Positions 21,526 through 33,831 are shown, counted from the stretch's first letter. The stretch is DNA of 64,000 bases from Verpa conica (GCA_033030425.1 JAUFSD010000018.1:310001-374000), one strand, 5' to 3'. Notes: generated by a model not told the origin, from the letters alone. Numbers and translations are program-made.

Positions 21526-24500
21526 TTACTCCTCTTCCTCTACATCTCCCTCCTCTTCCTCTTCTCTTTCTATAGCAGTAACAATACTCCCCTCCACCTC
21601 ACTTTCTTCCATCTCATCCCCTTTCTCCTTCGCACCGCCGTCCGTCTCACCCCCAGCATCAGTTTCGTCGCCAGCAGCAACAATCATAGTCTCCTCTCTT
21701 GCTGCCTCTGCAAGTTCTCCAACAATCTTAGACAGCGAGACCTCGATTTTATTGAGTGCATTTCTCGAGGGTGCATCAGTCGCAACCTTATCCTCAATCG
21801 CCTGTGCGACGAGATCGTACACGCTACGGAGCTTCTCAGGTGTAGCATCGGCTGGAATATAAAGCTTTGAGAGCATTGTGATAAGAACCTTCTTTTCCTC
21901 TTCTATTTAATTCATTAGTAATTTATCCGAGTGATAACCTATGAAGGATAACTTACTACTACACCCTGCACCTGAAACCCTCTCTAATATATCACTTGCC
22001 AGATCAACATGCACATCTGGATCGACAATTTTCTCTGCAATGCCCCCTCGGCCAGCCTGTACACCACCACCTACATTCTTCCGGGGGTCTGTCCAATCCG
22101 CCAACTGACTCGCGATGACTGTTAGGCTTACCATCTCCTCTTCCTCACCAAGGTTATCGTGTAGTAGCATAAGTGCATGTACGATCCCGACTGCACCCTT
22201 CCTCATGCGACTCTGATTCTCGGGCCTTGAGTGACAATATACAGGGAAGAAGTATGTGAGAATTTGGCGTAAACTTTGATTATCCACTGTTGCGGGATCG
22301 AAGTATGCCACAACTAGAAATTTAAGGAGTTCTTCGTCTTGGATAACCTGAGCTAGCATGAGTTTACACACTACCTCTGCGGCGGTAGCTTGCACTTCGA
22401 TTGCGTCATCAAGTTTAAGGCCTTTGGCAAACATACGGTAGAGGGCGCGTTGGTCGACGGCACAGGATTCTGATGTGAAGAGGGCAGACCCATGTGTGGT
22501 AAGGATGTCGGAAATAATGTGAAGGGCTTCGATTTGAAGAGCTTCGTGACCTTTGTTAAAGCAGTGAGCGAAGAGGGTTAGGTTTTCCTCGGCGAGAGTC
22601 TATTAGGATAAGTTAGTCAATGAACCAAGTACGAGGGATGGGGGACGTACTCGGTCAAGAAGGCACGATAAACCAAGGCAATGTAGCCCGCGCTCTCGAA
22701 CTGGCGCTTCATGAGAGCGGACAGCGGGGACGATAAGTCCGTTCAGCATACTGACAAGGTGGGTATTCTGCTTCAAGCTCCCCTCCACATTCTCCAGCAT
22801 GCATTGTGCAATGTGTAGGCACTTCAGATTGATCATCATTTCCTTAAACGCCTTTGCCTCTTCCTTCGCTTCTTCGTCTTCCTCATCCTCCTCATCCTCC
22901 TGTTCTTCAACATCCATCATATCCACATCCATCATATCCACATCCTCATCCTGTGATGGAGGTGCCTTTCCCTTCTTCGCTTTCGCTTTCGCTTTCTTTG
23001 CCGCCTCTTTTTCTTTCCTCTTCGAAGCCCCTGGCTTAACCGTGATGGTATCTTCCATCCCATCATCGATATCGCTCTGCGCCGAATGAAAGCTTTCAGT
23101 TCCAACCTCTTCCCCAACAGTTTCATCGCCTTCTTGGTCTTCTTCGATCGCATCATGCACCTCCGCAATTACCTCAAGAACAAGCATACAGAAATCGCCC
23201 TCGCCCATACTCAGCTTTCCTAGACACTCAACAACAAGCTTCGTCACCCCCTCTGTGAGCTCAGGAATACTCAAGCTCTCTCTTAACAGTGCAAACATCT
23301 TCCGGCGCCCAATCTCGTCACCATAATCCGTCTTAGATGCAATCATTAACATTTGCTCAACAATAAACTCGAGCTCACTTGCCTCCTCGTCTTCGTTCTC
23401 GATGGCTGCTACCAACTTATTCATATAGCGTTGTAGCCAGAACGCAAGTTTTGTGACCTCGGGCATCTTCTCATCGAGTATCTCTGACTCCTCAGGGACA
23501 GAGCGGGAGTAGTCATTGAACGAACGGACAAGGAATGCCGACTCGGCAGTAAGGTTTTCCCAGTATTCGTCATCAAACATAAGCTGCTCAATGACATCTT
23601 TCCTCTCATTCCAAAACCCCTTCAGTGCAAGTTCTTTAACACCCCCCTGTGATCCATCCCCAGTGACATCCAATCGCTCCAACACCTCCAGAAGATCACC
23701 TCCTGCATCTTCAACCCAGCGGAAATTAAACATCTTCCTTGCAGCAACACGCACAGACTCATCACGATCATTGAGGCCCCAGCGGAGGATCTTCTCACGC
23801 ATACCAATAGACAGGTGACGGAAATCACCGAGGGTAGGAAGGAGTCGGGTAAATACGCTGCGACGAGTAGCCGCGTCTGTATCTCTTGTTCTTTCGAGGA
23901 GGTATGGGAGTGAGTGAGGAGTCGGGGAAACATTGTATAGGATAGTCCTCCTCACATCTGCACTCGGGTCGTTCTGCATTGCTTCAATAAGAATATCCAG
24001 TGCTCCACCCTTTACAGCCCCCACTTCCTCGTCGGTGGCATCTCCGTCACTTTCGTCGCTTTCCCCAACCCCCATTTCCATTAGTCGGACAATTCCAACT
24101 GCTGCCTGGACGCGGACTACGGCTTCCTTATCCTTGAGACGTTTAGAGAGTTCGTTACGGACTTTAATGAATATTTTGTTGGAGACGCTAGAGAATTCGA
24201 ACGGAAATGTAGGGAGGGAGTTTGAGAGGAGGAGAGAGAGGAGTTGAGAAGTGCGGTAACGGACCGACTTTTCTTTGGACGAGAGCAGAGGGGTGAGATG
24301 TTGGAGAAGGGCGAGGACAAAGCGGTGTGGGGGGAGGGGGGTGAAGTTTTCCAGGTCCAATTCCTCTTCCTCTTCCTCTTCCTCCTCCTCCTCGGGTCTT
24401 CCGGCATTAGCTTCGGCGGCGGTCTTCTTTTTTGATTTCGGTTTATCTATATCCAGTCCCATTAGCACAATGACCTCATACGTGAATTGCACTCATAGTA

Positions 24501-24925
24501 AACCCACCCTTCTCCAATAGGCCCCTCACGAACAAATCTGCAAATCTTAAACACCGATCTCCTACAACTTCACTCTTCTTTACCACCAGCACACGGTTTA
24601 AGAAACGGCAAAACTCCTTCACAAACGCCTTCTCTCCCTTCTGTCCTCCCCCGCCTGGTATTGTGGAACCTACAGTCCCTGTCCCCGAGATGCATTGCTC
24701 GTATGTGCTCCGTAGGTTAATAACAAGTTTTCGGTGACCCGCAGTAGTCTTTTGGGCGGCAGCAAATACACCTGCTATAGCGGTGGAGAGGGGGGAATAT
24801 GGTGGTGGGGCGGAGGGAGATCTGGGGGGTGAGTCTGCTGGGGGAGGGGTAGGACGGGCGCGTTTCGAGGGAGCTGCACGGGGTACCCGGGGAGCACGGG
24901 TAGCGGGGGCCTTTCCGGGTGGCAT
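21526..24925 (-). CDS. YCG1: Condensin complex subunit 3 (CAP-G / Ycg1 / Cnd3)
   Basis: HEAT-repeat subunit of condensin, which compacts chromosomes at mitosis. Inferred exons on the minus strand are 24925-24508, 24446-22651, 22599-21957 and 21902-21526, giving 1077 residues, close to the family length. Visible are the N-terminal CND3 region (AHRKLV-type helices, FVKEFCRFLNRVL), the core SVRYRTSQLL and DKEAVVRVQAAVGIVRLMEMG HEAT motifs, RRTILYNVSPTPHSLPYLLERTRD, an acidic/basic low-complexity linker in the middle, and the C-terminal QSLRQILTYFFPVYCHSRPENQ block typical of CAP-G. The tail is Glu-rich. Start placed at MPPGKAPATR because upstream codons are composition-driven. Intron 1 (24447-24507) is set by a CTAAT branch site and family continuity. 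Divergent from the cysteine synthase-like gene, with 506 bp between starts. Confidence 0.93.
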
Positions 24926-25431
24926 TGTGTTAGTATCTACGGTGGAGGCCGAGACTGAGAGCACGGAGGGGGCAGTGGTGGGGGAGGAGTGATAGTTCGT
25001 GGATGTAAACAAATGATACACAACAACAGTAACCATTCGAGTTCTGCTATTGATCTTATCTTATCAAGATCATCTATGGTACTCACTCTAGACAATCTAA
25101 TCTAGGCAATCTTATCTCTCTATCTTCCCCGCTGTATGTCTCGCTACTGCAGGGCAGAAAATGGGACCGGTGATGACTGGGTTCAGCCAATTAGAATTGC
25201 TGTGATTGTCCCTATAAATCAGTTTCCAAAGATAGAGCCGCTTCTTCCCTCGAGGCTCTTGTGACTGATCGATCTCTCGGTAATTGTGATACCGACCAAC
25301 GTGCCTCATCTCACGTGTCCCTTCTCCTCTTCTCTCCCTCTCATCCCCCATTCTGTCCCTGCCTGCCTGCCTGCCTTCATCATCTGAGCTGAGAATAAAG
25401 TAGAACCAGCATCAGTAGAAGAATAAAAAAA
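24926..25431. promoter_or_regulatory. Shared divergent promoter with clustered GATA sites
   Basis: The 506 bp between the condensin and cysteine synthase-like starts contains GATCTT-ATCTTATC-AAGATC near 25053-25073, an inverted arrangement with two TTATC (GATA-factor) cores, and further TTATC copies near 25110-25120. GATA factors regulate nitrogen and iron genes in fungi; whether these sites act is unknown. Confidence 0.35.
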
Positions 25432-27283
25432 ATGTTCCGTTTAGGTCTTCGCCGCGCGTATGCGACGGCTTCGGAGGCTGCGAGCCCGTACTGTTTGAAG
25501 GTGTCGAAAGCACAGAGGACAGTGAACGGATTTATTGGAGGTATGTTTGTAGAAATCACCTCTATCTTGCTGGTATCACCTGACCGACGAATGGAGACTA
25601 ATATCTCGAGCAGCAATCGGAAATACTCCATTAATACGGCTCAACAGGATCAGTGATGAGACTGGCTGTGACATCTATGGAAAAGCCGAATTCATGAACC
25701 CTGGTGGTTCCGTTAAAGGTCATCCTCTCCTCTTCTTTCCCCTCCCTCGGCCAATTAACAAACGAGTAGATAGAGCCGCTCTGTACCTTGTTAAAGAAGC
25801 TGAAGAGAAGGGACTCCTCGGACCCGGGGGTACCGTCGTCGAGGGTACTGCTGGTAACACTGGTATTGGTCTTGCTCACGTGTGCCGTTCAAAAGGTCTG
25901 TTTTACCCTGTAACTATCTAAGTGAGCTGGTGTGAAGGTTCATGCTCAAGACTTGGATTCTCTCTATTTTAGGTTACAAGTGTGTGATTTACATGCCGGA
26001 TACACAATCCCAAGGGAAGATTGATCTGTTGCGATTATTGGGCGCGGAGGTATACCCTGTACCAGCCGGTAAGCTCTATTTTTTTTTAAAAAAACCCTTC
26101 ATGCTCACCCCTCTCCCCTATCTGGCCACAACTTCTGGGGTCCTCTGGTTCTGGTTTCCGGGGCCCTCTATCCCTCTTAGACACTTTGCGTAATGGGGTC
26201 CATCCTTCTTAAATTTTGTATGGAGTACACCTATCCGATGGACGCCACTGCGCAAAGTGTCTCCTCCACGGACATCCTGGCTAAGAAAACCACTTGAACG
26301 CCGAGCTAGTGAGACGAAGATTGGAGGGAAATGGTTTGTTCGGTTTTTCTTAGACCAGGATTCCCGGAGCCCGGATTTTCGCCCCCAGTGCGAGAGGAGA
26401 GAAACAGAAACAGAGGATCCTGGACTTGTGGCTGGACCATTTTATTCCCTGGCACCAAAGGCATATGGACTACTGGATTCCTTCCTTCCCATCCCAGAGG
26501 ACGGGCTCCGGATTCCTACCATGGATAATTTGAATTATTGTAAGGTTCTGACCCCCTGGAATAGTGGCATTCGAAAATCCCCAGAACTACAACCACCAAG
26601 CTAAACGTCACGCCGGTAAGCCCAATATCCCCCACCAACTTACAACCCCTTAACATAATTTAGAATCCCTTGAGAACGCTGTTTGGACCAACCAATTCGA
26701 CAACACCGCCAACCGCCGCGCCCATATCGAAACCACTGGCCCTGAAATTTGGTCCCAACTCTCCGGAAAGCTTGATGCCTTTACCTGTGCAACTGGAACC
26801 GGTGGAACCCTAGCAGGTGTAACCCGCTACCTCAAAGAAGTCTCTGACGGCCGCACTGAATGTATCCTCGCCGATCCACCCGGGAGCGTTCTCCATAGCT
26901 ATATCACCTCCGGGGGCAAGCTTGTCGAACGTACTGGATCCTCTATCACCGAAGGAATTGGCCAGGGGCGCGTCACAGATAATCTTAAGCCCGAGATCAA
27001 ACTTCTAAATAGTAGTCTGAGTATCAGCGATGATAAGAGTATCGCTATGATGTATAGACTGCTTGATGAGGAGGGTCTATATATGGGTGCGTCTACTGCG
27101 TTGAATGTAGTAGCGGCTTATGAGATTGCTCAGCGAATAGGCCCAGGGAAGGTTGTGGCTACTGTGTTGTGTGATGGGGCTTATCGGTATGCAGATAGAT
27201 TATTTAGTAAGAAGTGGTTGGAGGGAAGGGGACTTTGGGGGGCCATCCCGGAGTCATTGAGGAAGTATGCGGTACTTGAATAA
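25432..27283 (+). CDS. Cysteine synthase-like PLP enzyme, probably mitochondrial
   Basis: Inferred exons 25432-25540, 25614-25718, 25770-25895, 25973-26068, 26565-26615 and 26664-27283 give 368 residues. It belongs to the O-acetylserine sulfhydrylase/cystathionine beta-synthase fold: [16 protein letters not shown] lysine K71 in [10 protein letters not shown], the substrate loop [12 protein letters not shown] and the phosphate-binding GTGGTLAG are all present. The N-terminus ([13 protein letters not shown]) looks like a mitochondrial presequence. The C-terminal half ([13 protein letters not shown]) places it with the fungal cysteine synthase 2 type rather than bacterial CysK, but its exact substrate is not proven. 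Exon 2 has a CAGCAG-like ambiguous acceptor (GAGCAG) that could add one Ala. Intron 4 is 496 nt, far longer than its neighbours (51-77 nt), and holds an inverted repeat. Confidence 0.9.
26180..26261. repeat. Imperfect inverted repeat inside intron 4 of the cysteine synthase-like gene
   Basis: Left arm 26180-26204 and right arm 26237-26261 pair with few mismatches (GACACTTTGCG with CGCAAAGTGTC at the outer end, TCCATC with GATGGA at the inner end). The spacer is about 32 nt. It looks like a small insertion or hairpin that lengthened the intron. Confidence 0.6.
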
Positions 27284-27595
27284 GGTAATAGGGATGGAAG
27301 GCGGAGGGAAAGGAAGGGTGTATATACAAGGATTAGGATTCTTCATATCATTGCTGTTTTCTAATGTGTTGTATTGTATTGAGGGATTAATGATCTGTTG
27401 AAAGAGCCTTCATAAAACAGTTTGTACAAGCCTTTGTTTGACTAAGATATCTAGATTGATTGACCAAGTGCACTCATTATGCTATAGGTGTCCGAGTGAG
27501 AGACTATGACCGCATATAACAGGTGTCCTCGCCAAACGGAAAAACATCATATCCCTCACTCCTGCTCCTACTATGTACTATTAATTATCTCCAAG
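27284..27595. other. Short intergenic gap
   Basis: About 310 bp between the cysteine synthase-like gene and the next reading frame. I see nothing specific; an in-frame ATG at 27506 could extend the downstream frame. Confidence 0.4.
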
Positions 27596-28297
27596 ATGGG
27601 TTTACTCAAGTACTTTTATACAGCAAAGAAACATACCAGCAAATCCCGACACTCTTTGACCCGTACACAACCATCTAGCCGCGAGGATATATTTAAATAC
27701 AACTTCCCATCCCCATCCCTCGAATCCGTAACTGAAATACCACTTGTTCCATATTATGCATCTCACCCACTCACTCAGGAGAATCTCCGTAAGGCTATAA
27801 ACCTACCTGGCCTTCGCCCCCGATACACCCACCAGCTCGGTTCAATCCGTGATCACCGCGCAGTGGCAAACAGGACTTCTTGCACTCGTTGCAGAGAACT
27901 TACACAAGTCTATAATTCGCCAACTACTACTAACCTCGTGGGCACAGTTGTCCCGGTGTGTAGGGTGGTCATATCTGTTTTGTGTATTATCATGGGTATG
28001 GTTGTTGCTGTGCTACTACTTATTACATGGGCCCTTACAAGGTTGTTGGGTTGTCTTGAGGAGATTGTGAGTGATGGTGATAGATGGGATTCTGAGAGGT
28101 TGATCGAAGTTATGGGAGAAGGTGAGGAGGAAAAAGTTGAGCGTGAAGTAGATGGAGGAGAGGAACAAATTGGGTGTAACTTGGAGGGTGATGAGGAGCG
28201 GGTTAAGGAGACTTGGATGGAGAGAGAGAGAGGGTTGGCGTGTGTTGCTGCAAGGAGAGCTTGGGATGTATGCCCTTATGGGGGTACAGGGAGATGA
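27596..28297 (+). CDS. Hypothetical protein with one membrane segment
   Basis: About 233 residues from ATG 27596 (context CAAGATGG; an ATG at 27506 would add 30 residues). No family recognised. The N-terminal half is basic and Ser/Thr-rich with a PLVPYYASHPLTQENLRKAI stretch; a strongly hydrophobic segment follows (about residues 125-155, VVISVLCIIMGMVVAVLLLI), then an acidic, Glu-rich tail ending in Gly/Arg. The pattern suggests a single-pass membrane protein with the charged tail on one side. Codon use looks ordinary. An overlapping frame at 27849-28070 is also hydrophobic, so a missed intron is possible. Confidence 0.45.
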   Translation: MGLLKYFYTAKKHTSKSRHSLTRTQPSSREDIFKYNFPSPSLESVTEIPLVPYYASHPLTQENLRKAINLPGLRPRYTHQLGSIRDHRAVANRTSCTRCRELTQVYNSPTTTNLVGTVVPVCRVVISVLCIIMGMVVAVLLLITWALTRLLGCLEEIVSDGDRWDSERLIEVMGEGEEEKVEREVDGGEEQIGCNLEGDEERVKETWMERERGLACVAARRAWDVCPYGGTGR

Positions 28298-28528
28298 TAC
28301 AGGTGGGTGGTGGTGGGTGGTGGTGGGTGATGGTTTTGAGCACCTTGAGGTTTGAGAGTTCCAACTAATTCATGTATAAGTGCTGGGGTTATCCAAGTTT
28401 ACAAAAGTTGATTAATTAAAAGAATTAGACCAATTCATTTCATATTCTCAGCCTTTACTCGAGCCTACTCCAATATATAAACCTAAGGACATCACAATCT
28501 TAAATCTCGGGGAAATACTCTTGAAACA

Positions 28529-29290
28529 TTACACCCAATTCACAGACCCCTTCTCCTGATCAAGTAACTCTAGCACTTTATGGGCGCTTACATACACTGC
28601 GTGGTCGCGTGCCGTAGATCCAGAAGCAGAACGTATAGAAGTGTCTATCCCACCACGCAAAAGCAGCTCTACAATCACTACAGACACCCTATACACACCT
28701 TTATAGGCTGCAGCATGAAGCGCTGTTTGTCCATCTCGATTTTGCAGGTTTATGTCCGCTCCACTCCTTAACAGAGCCCCGATAAGTGAAGGAGAGCACA
28801 CATACGCCGCAGCATAGAGTGCTGTCTGTCCCCGGCCATCCACAGAATTAACACAAGCTCCATTCTCAATCAGCAGCTTCACTGTATCCTCGCACCCAAT
28901 ATACACCGCCATATGCAGTGCTTCCCGCCCATCTCTTGTCCTTAATTTAACATCCGCCCCGAGCTCCACTAGTAGCTTCCGTACACTGAAAGATGTGTGT
29001 CTATTTATCGCATGGTGTAGCGGCGACTGTCCTAAGAGATTATCGAAAGCGTTGATATCAAAGTTCTTTTTCTGTACTAGCAGCTTGATGAGCTCTTTAT
29101 GACCCTTTGAGGCTGCCCAATGGAGGGCGCTGAGGCATGAACGACTCTGTGTGGCTCTATAGTGGAGATGGTGGGTGAGGAGGGATGCGAGATGGCGGTT
29201 GGTGAGAATGAGGGAGGCTACATCTTTTGCATATTGAATATTTTCAGCAATGAGGATGATGAGTTCGTTGGGGAGGTTGAGGAGCGGCAT
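28529..29290 (-). CDS. F-box-like ankyrin-repeat protein
   Basis: Single exon, about 253 residues from ATG 29290. The N-terminal MPLLNLPNELIILIAENI is a typical F-box-like start in fungal ankyrin proteins. It is followed by about six ankyrin repeats: ALHWAASKGHKELIKLLV, SPLHHAINRH, EALHMAVYIGCEDTVKLLI, TALYAAAYVCSPSLIGALL, TALHAAAYKG and a degenerate last one. Such proteins act as protein-binding scaffolds or substrate adaptors; the partner is unknown. The frame stays open upstream to about 29407 but with no ATG there. The gene is convergent with the hypothetical protein at 27596. Confidence 0.82.
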   Translation of the reverse strand: MPLLNLPNELIILIAENIQYAKDVASLILTNRHLASLLTHHLHYRATQSRSCLSALHWAASKGHKELIKLLVQKKNFDINAFDNLLGQSPLHHAINRHTSFSVRKLLVELGADVKLRTRDGREALHMAVYIGCEDTVKLLIENGACVNSVDGRGQTALYAAAYVCSPSLIGALLRSGADINLQNRDGQTALHAAAYKGVYRVSVVIVELLLRGGIDTSIRSASGSTARDHAVYVSAHKVLELLDQEKGSVNWV

Positions 29291-32022
29291 TGTATGTTTA
29301 TTCTGCGGGGGATTGAGTCCTGAGCTAAGGGACCCGACTGAGCTGGCAGACAGCAAGAGGACTATCTGAATCAGGTAGGGTAACTTGGTACCATCATGGA
29401 TGCTCACTCGTTGATTTAGTAGAAATGCCTAGGAAAGGAATCTACTAATTTTATTTCCTAACTTAGGTATTGTCTTGGTTTATAGAGGGGGTGCCTCATT
29501 CATTGCCAAGAGTGGTTAGTTATTAATTATTGGATGTCAGCTTTTTGGGCGAATGAGGGAAACCCTTTTTAGCCTATTCCTACTGATCCTCCAGTTAGAT
29601 ATCGGACGCTACCTTCTTTGTGTAAACCCTAGGGCCATAACAAGCTGTCGAATATAATATACCACTAGTAGGCTTGACTATAATATGAAAAGACCTTATG
29701 ACTTTCGGCTATAAGCGGACTTATTTTTGACCATCTACTTCGCTCAGTGCATGCCACACCCCACTTGATAAAGACCACTCTGGTAGATATCATCTCGAGT
29801 ATAGCTATTGTCAGGGGAGAAAAATAACCGACACCCTAAACTGATGGGTACAACGGTCGTTAAAACAAAGACTCTCGGGTAGGCAAGGTATGTAGTAAAC
29901 AGACCTAAGTATCAGCTGGAGTACTCTATAAGCACTCTAGGGCTTCTAAAAAAGTCCCCAGGATTGTGGTTCCAATTAAAGAGTGGTGTTATAGTAACAT
30001 TGTGTAAAAGTTACTTGTACTCATAGATTATGAGTGTCGGTTATTTTTTGTCCCCCGACAATACTACATACACGCTATCATCTCGTACCTAATTGGTACG
30101 GTATAGAATTTCCAGAAGGGGGAGGCTAGCGGTAAGTATTACTTCTCCAGTATTTGCCGAGTAGCACAGACAACCACTGCTTTGTACCACCCCCCGGGAT
30201 CTCCGTACTCGTACATGATGAAACTAGCCCCAGAGCCTAGCTCCGATGGAGGCGAGCAGCTAGGGCTAGTAATCTGAAGGTGCGTGAGTATCACAAATTA
30301 GGAAGTTATGAAGGAAAAAAACTATTAATAAGAACAGGAACGATTAAAACAGTCATTAGTTTCCACTTCGCGTGTTCAGATTAGGGAATATATTATATCA
30401 CTACAGAGAAACCTAGGTGCCATAAAAGAAATTAGTGGAATTCAAAAAAAAAAATATGTAGGATACTTACATTTACTTAGAGAGATTAGTAACATAGATA
30501 GGCAAATAGATAAATATGCAGGGGCCATCCTTTAGTGGTAGATGAGACTAATCATTATCTTAGCGGGTATAGGCGTATTCTGCTAGAGGAGCTTATATGA
30601 TATTAGTGTATTTATGATGCGATACAAGGAACACATGTATATAATAGTGCTATTCTGCGTACTCGAACCGGAATAGAGCTATGAAACCTCGTCTGTTGAA
30701 AAAGCATATTACCGAGTGAGACATAATGTCCGAATCTCCAATACGTTACCCTACCTACGGGTAGCCCCTGTTCACCAACATATGTAGCCTTTGGGGCTGA
30801 ATACGATTACGATTACGAAACAAAGGCCGAGGTAAGCATAAATCTGGTAAACCCTGCCTAGAAAAAAAAAATCTATCAGAGAACCAAAAACAGTAAGGGT
30901 ATAGGATACCCCCTATTTGTTTGTTTATTTTTATTTTTTACTGCAGTGGTGACGTGTTAAAAGTTAGTAGTAAGGTTAGGTTAGACCCGTTATTCGCAGC
31001 TTCCAGAAGAGTATCAAATTTGCCTTCGCCGAGGCTATACTTAAATAGAAGAGGTTATCTCTTATAGGTAGGGGAGTTTATCAACCGCATATAAGAAGGG
31101 CTTGGCGGCATATGTGGGAATGAGGCTACATTCGATGCTTGCTATTCAACACACCAGCCCTTGAAAAAAAATAATGTTCTGCGGCACAGAGAAATCCCGC
31201 TAATCATGTCGTTTGTGGGTGGTCTATTTCTTGTGATTCAAAGCGCTCTTTCTCTTCCATTTGGCCTCGCGCGCGCGCGTTTTTACATTATGAATAGACA
31301 TTTTGAGTTAAGGGGGGGAAATGAAGCTAGCTGAATAGATACACTTGCCTAAATTTCGTGTTTAAGCGTACTTCCTTGATTGGTCTTAAAATCGCCTTGA
31401 AATGTCTAGTGGTTGATTGGGCGCTGAGACCAGACGTTGAGAAAAAGTTGATAATGCCAAGAAAACATATCTAACGGTAGACCCACCGGCGGTTGTATTA
31501 GGCACTTAAGATGGAATCATTGACAGTCTAGATTGCTTTTTTTTTGAGTAATGATGGAAATATCAATATTTTCAGAAGGTTGAAACTTTAGGATATGTTG
31601 TGATGATAATACCTCGACCTAAAAAAATTCCGAGGCCTCTTATTATCTACTACGATAGATAATATAGAAGGGGCTTAATCGAGAAAGGAGATAATCAGTA
31701 GGAGTGGTTGATAATGAAATCACGCAAAATGATGAATAGAATGAAAACCCTAGAATCCCCTATTACTACAAGAAACTGCACGCATCGTCCCTCAATCACC
31801 TCCCTCGACTATCCACCTGCATTTCTATTGTCGTGGACATGATCGATAATATCTATGCCACATGGGTTCCATCTTGGCTCGCAACTCCCATACCTCTATC
31901 CAAACTCCCACTCCTGTCTTTCCAACTTCGCCCCTCCCTCTTTAATGGATGCGTGAAATATTTATATATTTATAATGCAGGTTTATTCGGCCGTGTGAGG
32001 CGCGCGAGGCCTACGATGGTCT
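29291..32022. other. AT-rich intergenic region
   Basis: No gene recognised in about 2.7 kb. It contains a GATTAC microsatellite (near 30803), a CG alternating run (31268-31280), poly-A runs, and a small imperfect hairpin near 31640-31675. The last part (31800-32022) is the COX6 3' side; a frame at 31833-32087 is antisense to COX6 and is not called. Confidence 0.45.
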
Positions 32023-32791
32023 TTATTTACTCTCAGGGTAGAGATCCTCAACAAGGGCAATACCCAGTTCCTCTCGAAGGTCCTTGAGTTCATCAAGGTA
32101 CTGCTGGTACTGCTGTTTGTTCTCAACTTTGGCTTTGATGCCTATTTAACCGGTTCGGGTTAGTTTCTTTCGGACATAAGGCGAGATTGAATGGGAATAC
32201 CTTCGAAGATCCTTACGGCGGTAGGGAAATCATTGACACGCCTGGCGGCTTTGAGAGCAGCAATGATCACAGATGGGGAGGGTACGAGATCGTAGGCGAA
32301 AGCATTGTTAAGGTTACGCTATTAAACACATTAGTCTTAGAGGTCATGTGATTTTTAGCAGTAAAGTTTTTTCTAGAAAAGGGACAATCCCGCACCTGGA
32401 GCTCAAAGACATCATTGACGTTATCGAATTCTTTCTCGTACCTGGGGGTGGGATCGGGCGTTAGCTTGTTGGCCGGTTGTTGCGCCTGACATCACCCCAC
32501 ACACGAGAAAAAAAGACCGAAAAACATCGATCCCTCGGTTGGTTGGCCAACAAACAATTAAACTCCCGATGATATAGCGGAAAATCGATGTGGCTCTAGA
32601 TTGAAGACTGAAGATCAGGAACCCTACCTAGCGGTGAACTCCTCGAAGCTCTCCTCGTGGGAATCGCTGTAGAATCTGACAGTGGGGGGGACCCTCGATA
32701 CAACAGCCGGAACGATGACTCTCGGAACCTGCGACGAGGTTCTCAGGATCGGCCTAGCGGCAGCAGAAGCGAGGCGGAGGAAAGAAGCCAT
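32023..32791 (-). CDS. COX6: Cytochrome c oxidase subunit VI (Va family), mitochondrial
   Basis: Nuclear-encoded subunit of respiratory complex IV in the mitochondrial inner membrane. Inferred exons on the minus strand: 32791-32628, 32441-32396, 32318-32201 and 32141-32023, giving 148 residues, the usual length. The Arg/Ala/Ser-rich presequence (MASFLRLASAAARPIL) ends near RFYSDSHEE; the mature part shows ESFEEFTARYEKEFDNVNDVFELQ, RNLNNAFAYDLVPSPSVI and KAARRVNDFPTAVRIFEGIKAKVEN, all diagnostic of COX6. Exon 2 is only 46 nt. The ATG at 32791 is preferred over an upstream in-frame ATG at 32839 because it opens the presequence. Confidence 0.95.
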
Positions 32792-33831
32792 CGAAATTGG
32801 TGATCGGGGGAACAGGACGAAGAGTAAATTGGGGTTCAATTGGGCGAGATGTCTACGATGAATTCGGCTGTCGTGGGAGATGGAAAGCGGGATTATGCAG
32901 AACTGTGTGGGCTGAGGGGAGTTGCGCTATCGGGCTTGATGAGGGGTGATACGCTGAGGGGGGGTCTTTCTAGGAACGGGAAAACTAGGCAAGTCGGGGG
33001 TCACGGAGATCACGGGACTGTCGCTGCTCTACTGGTCTTCCCCTCCATCGGCCCTTCCATGCAGCCAGACAGCGAGACGATTCGGGAAAGCCCCCGACGT
33101 TTGTGCAAAAGTCTCGGCAGAGGCGCAAACGCGTACTCTGAGGGCTGTCATGTATGCACTCGTAGATAGATACGAGGGAGACATAGTGAGATCCTAGACA
33201 ACAGGACAGTCACGCACCGGATAAAGAAGATGTTTTGACAGGTTTCCCAGGGACTCCCGTAAGATTTATTTATCTATTCCCCCCAGAAACAAGCTAATCT
33301 GCCTTGTTGGTAACCATGGTCACAGCCGGGGTTTCGCGCGCGCGGTTTCCCGAGTACCAATTTTTTTTTTTGCAGCTACGCACTCAAGATTTGGGCCAGC
33401 AACCGTTCATCTAGGGAGATTTTCACGTGCTTGTTAAATGTAATTCCAATCTCACTGCCTACTTCGGATGCGGAGGAGCTTTTAGGCGGGCGAATGAGCG
33501 AGACTACGCCGAGTGAGCACGTGTGAGACCTCCCCCTTTCCAGCCGCAGGATTCGTTCACTCCCCCTTCGCTACCAAGCATCTTAGCTGCGATAATATCT
33601 TCCACCGCTCCCTTTCTTCTCTCGTCCTCCCTTCTCATCCATCCTCTCTCCCTTTACAAAACCTCCTCCTCCCTTCCTCTCCTTCCCTCTCCTTCCTTCA
33701 TCAACATCAAGGGATCCATCACTTTAATCAGTCCCATTTACGCTCTTTCGTTCCCTCATTCACGTCTCCCTCCTCGTGCTGCTCTTACAGCCACCAATAG
33801 TACTTAATTACCACAACACACTCCTTTTGCA
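32792..33831. other. Divergent COX6 / elongase intergenic region
   Basis: About 1 kb. Two CCAAT boxes (on the minus strand) lie at 32828-32832 and 32839-32843, just upstream of the COX6 ATG; CCAAT is the HAP-complex site found before respiratory genes. A CG alternating run occurs near 33337. A C/T-rich tract at about 33560-33780 precedes the elongase start, as is common in fungal leaders. Confidence 0.45.

Noticed and set aside
22799..24520. Several plus-strand frames rich in Ser, Pro or Phe
   Set aside because: Antisense shadows of the acidic/basic low-complexity parts of the condensin gene.
31833..32087. 84-codon plus-strand frame
   Set aside because: It overlaps the last COX6 exon in antisense and has no motif of its own.
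32840..33169. 109-codon plus-strand frame upstream of COX6
   Set aside because: No family signal; it lies in the COX6 promoter and likely leader.
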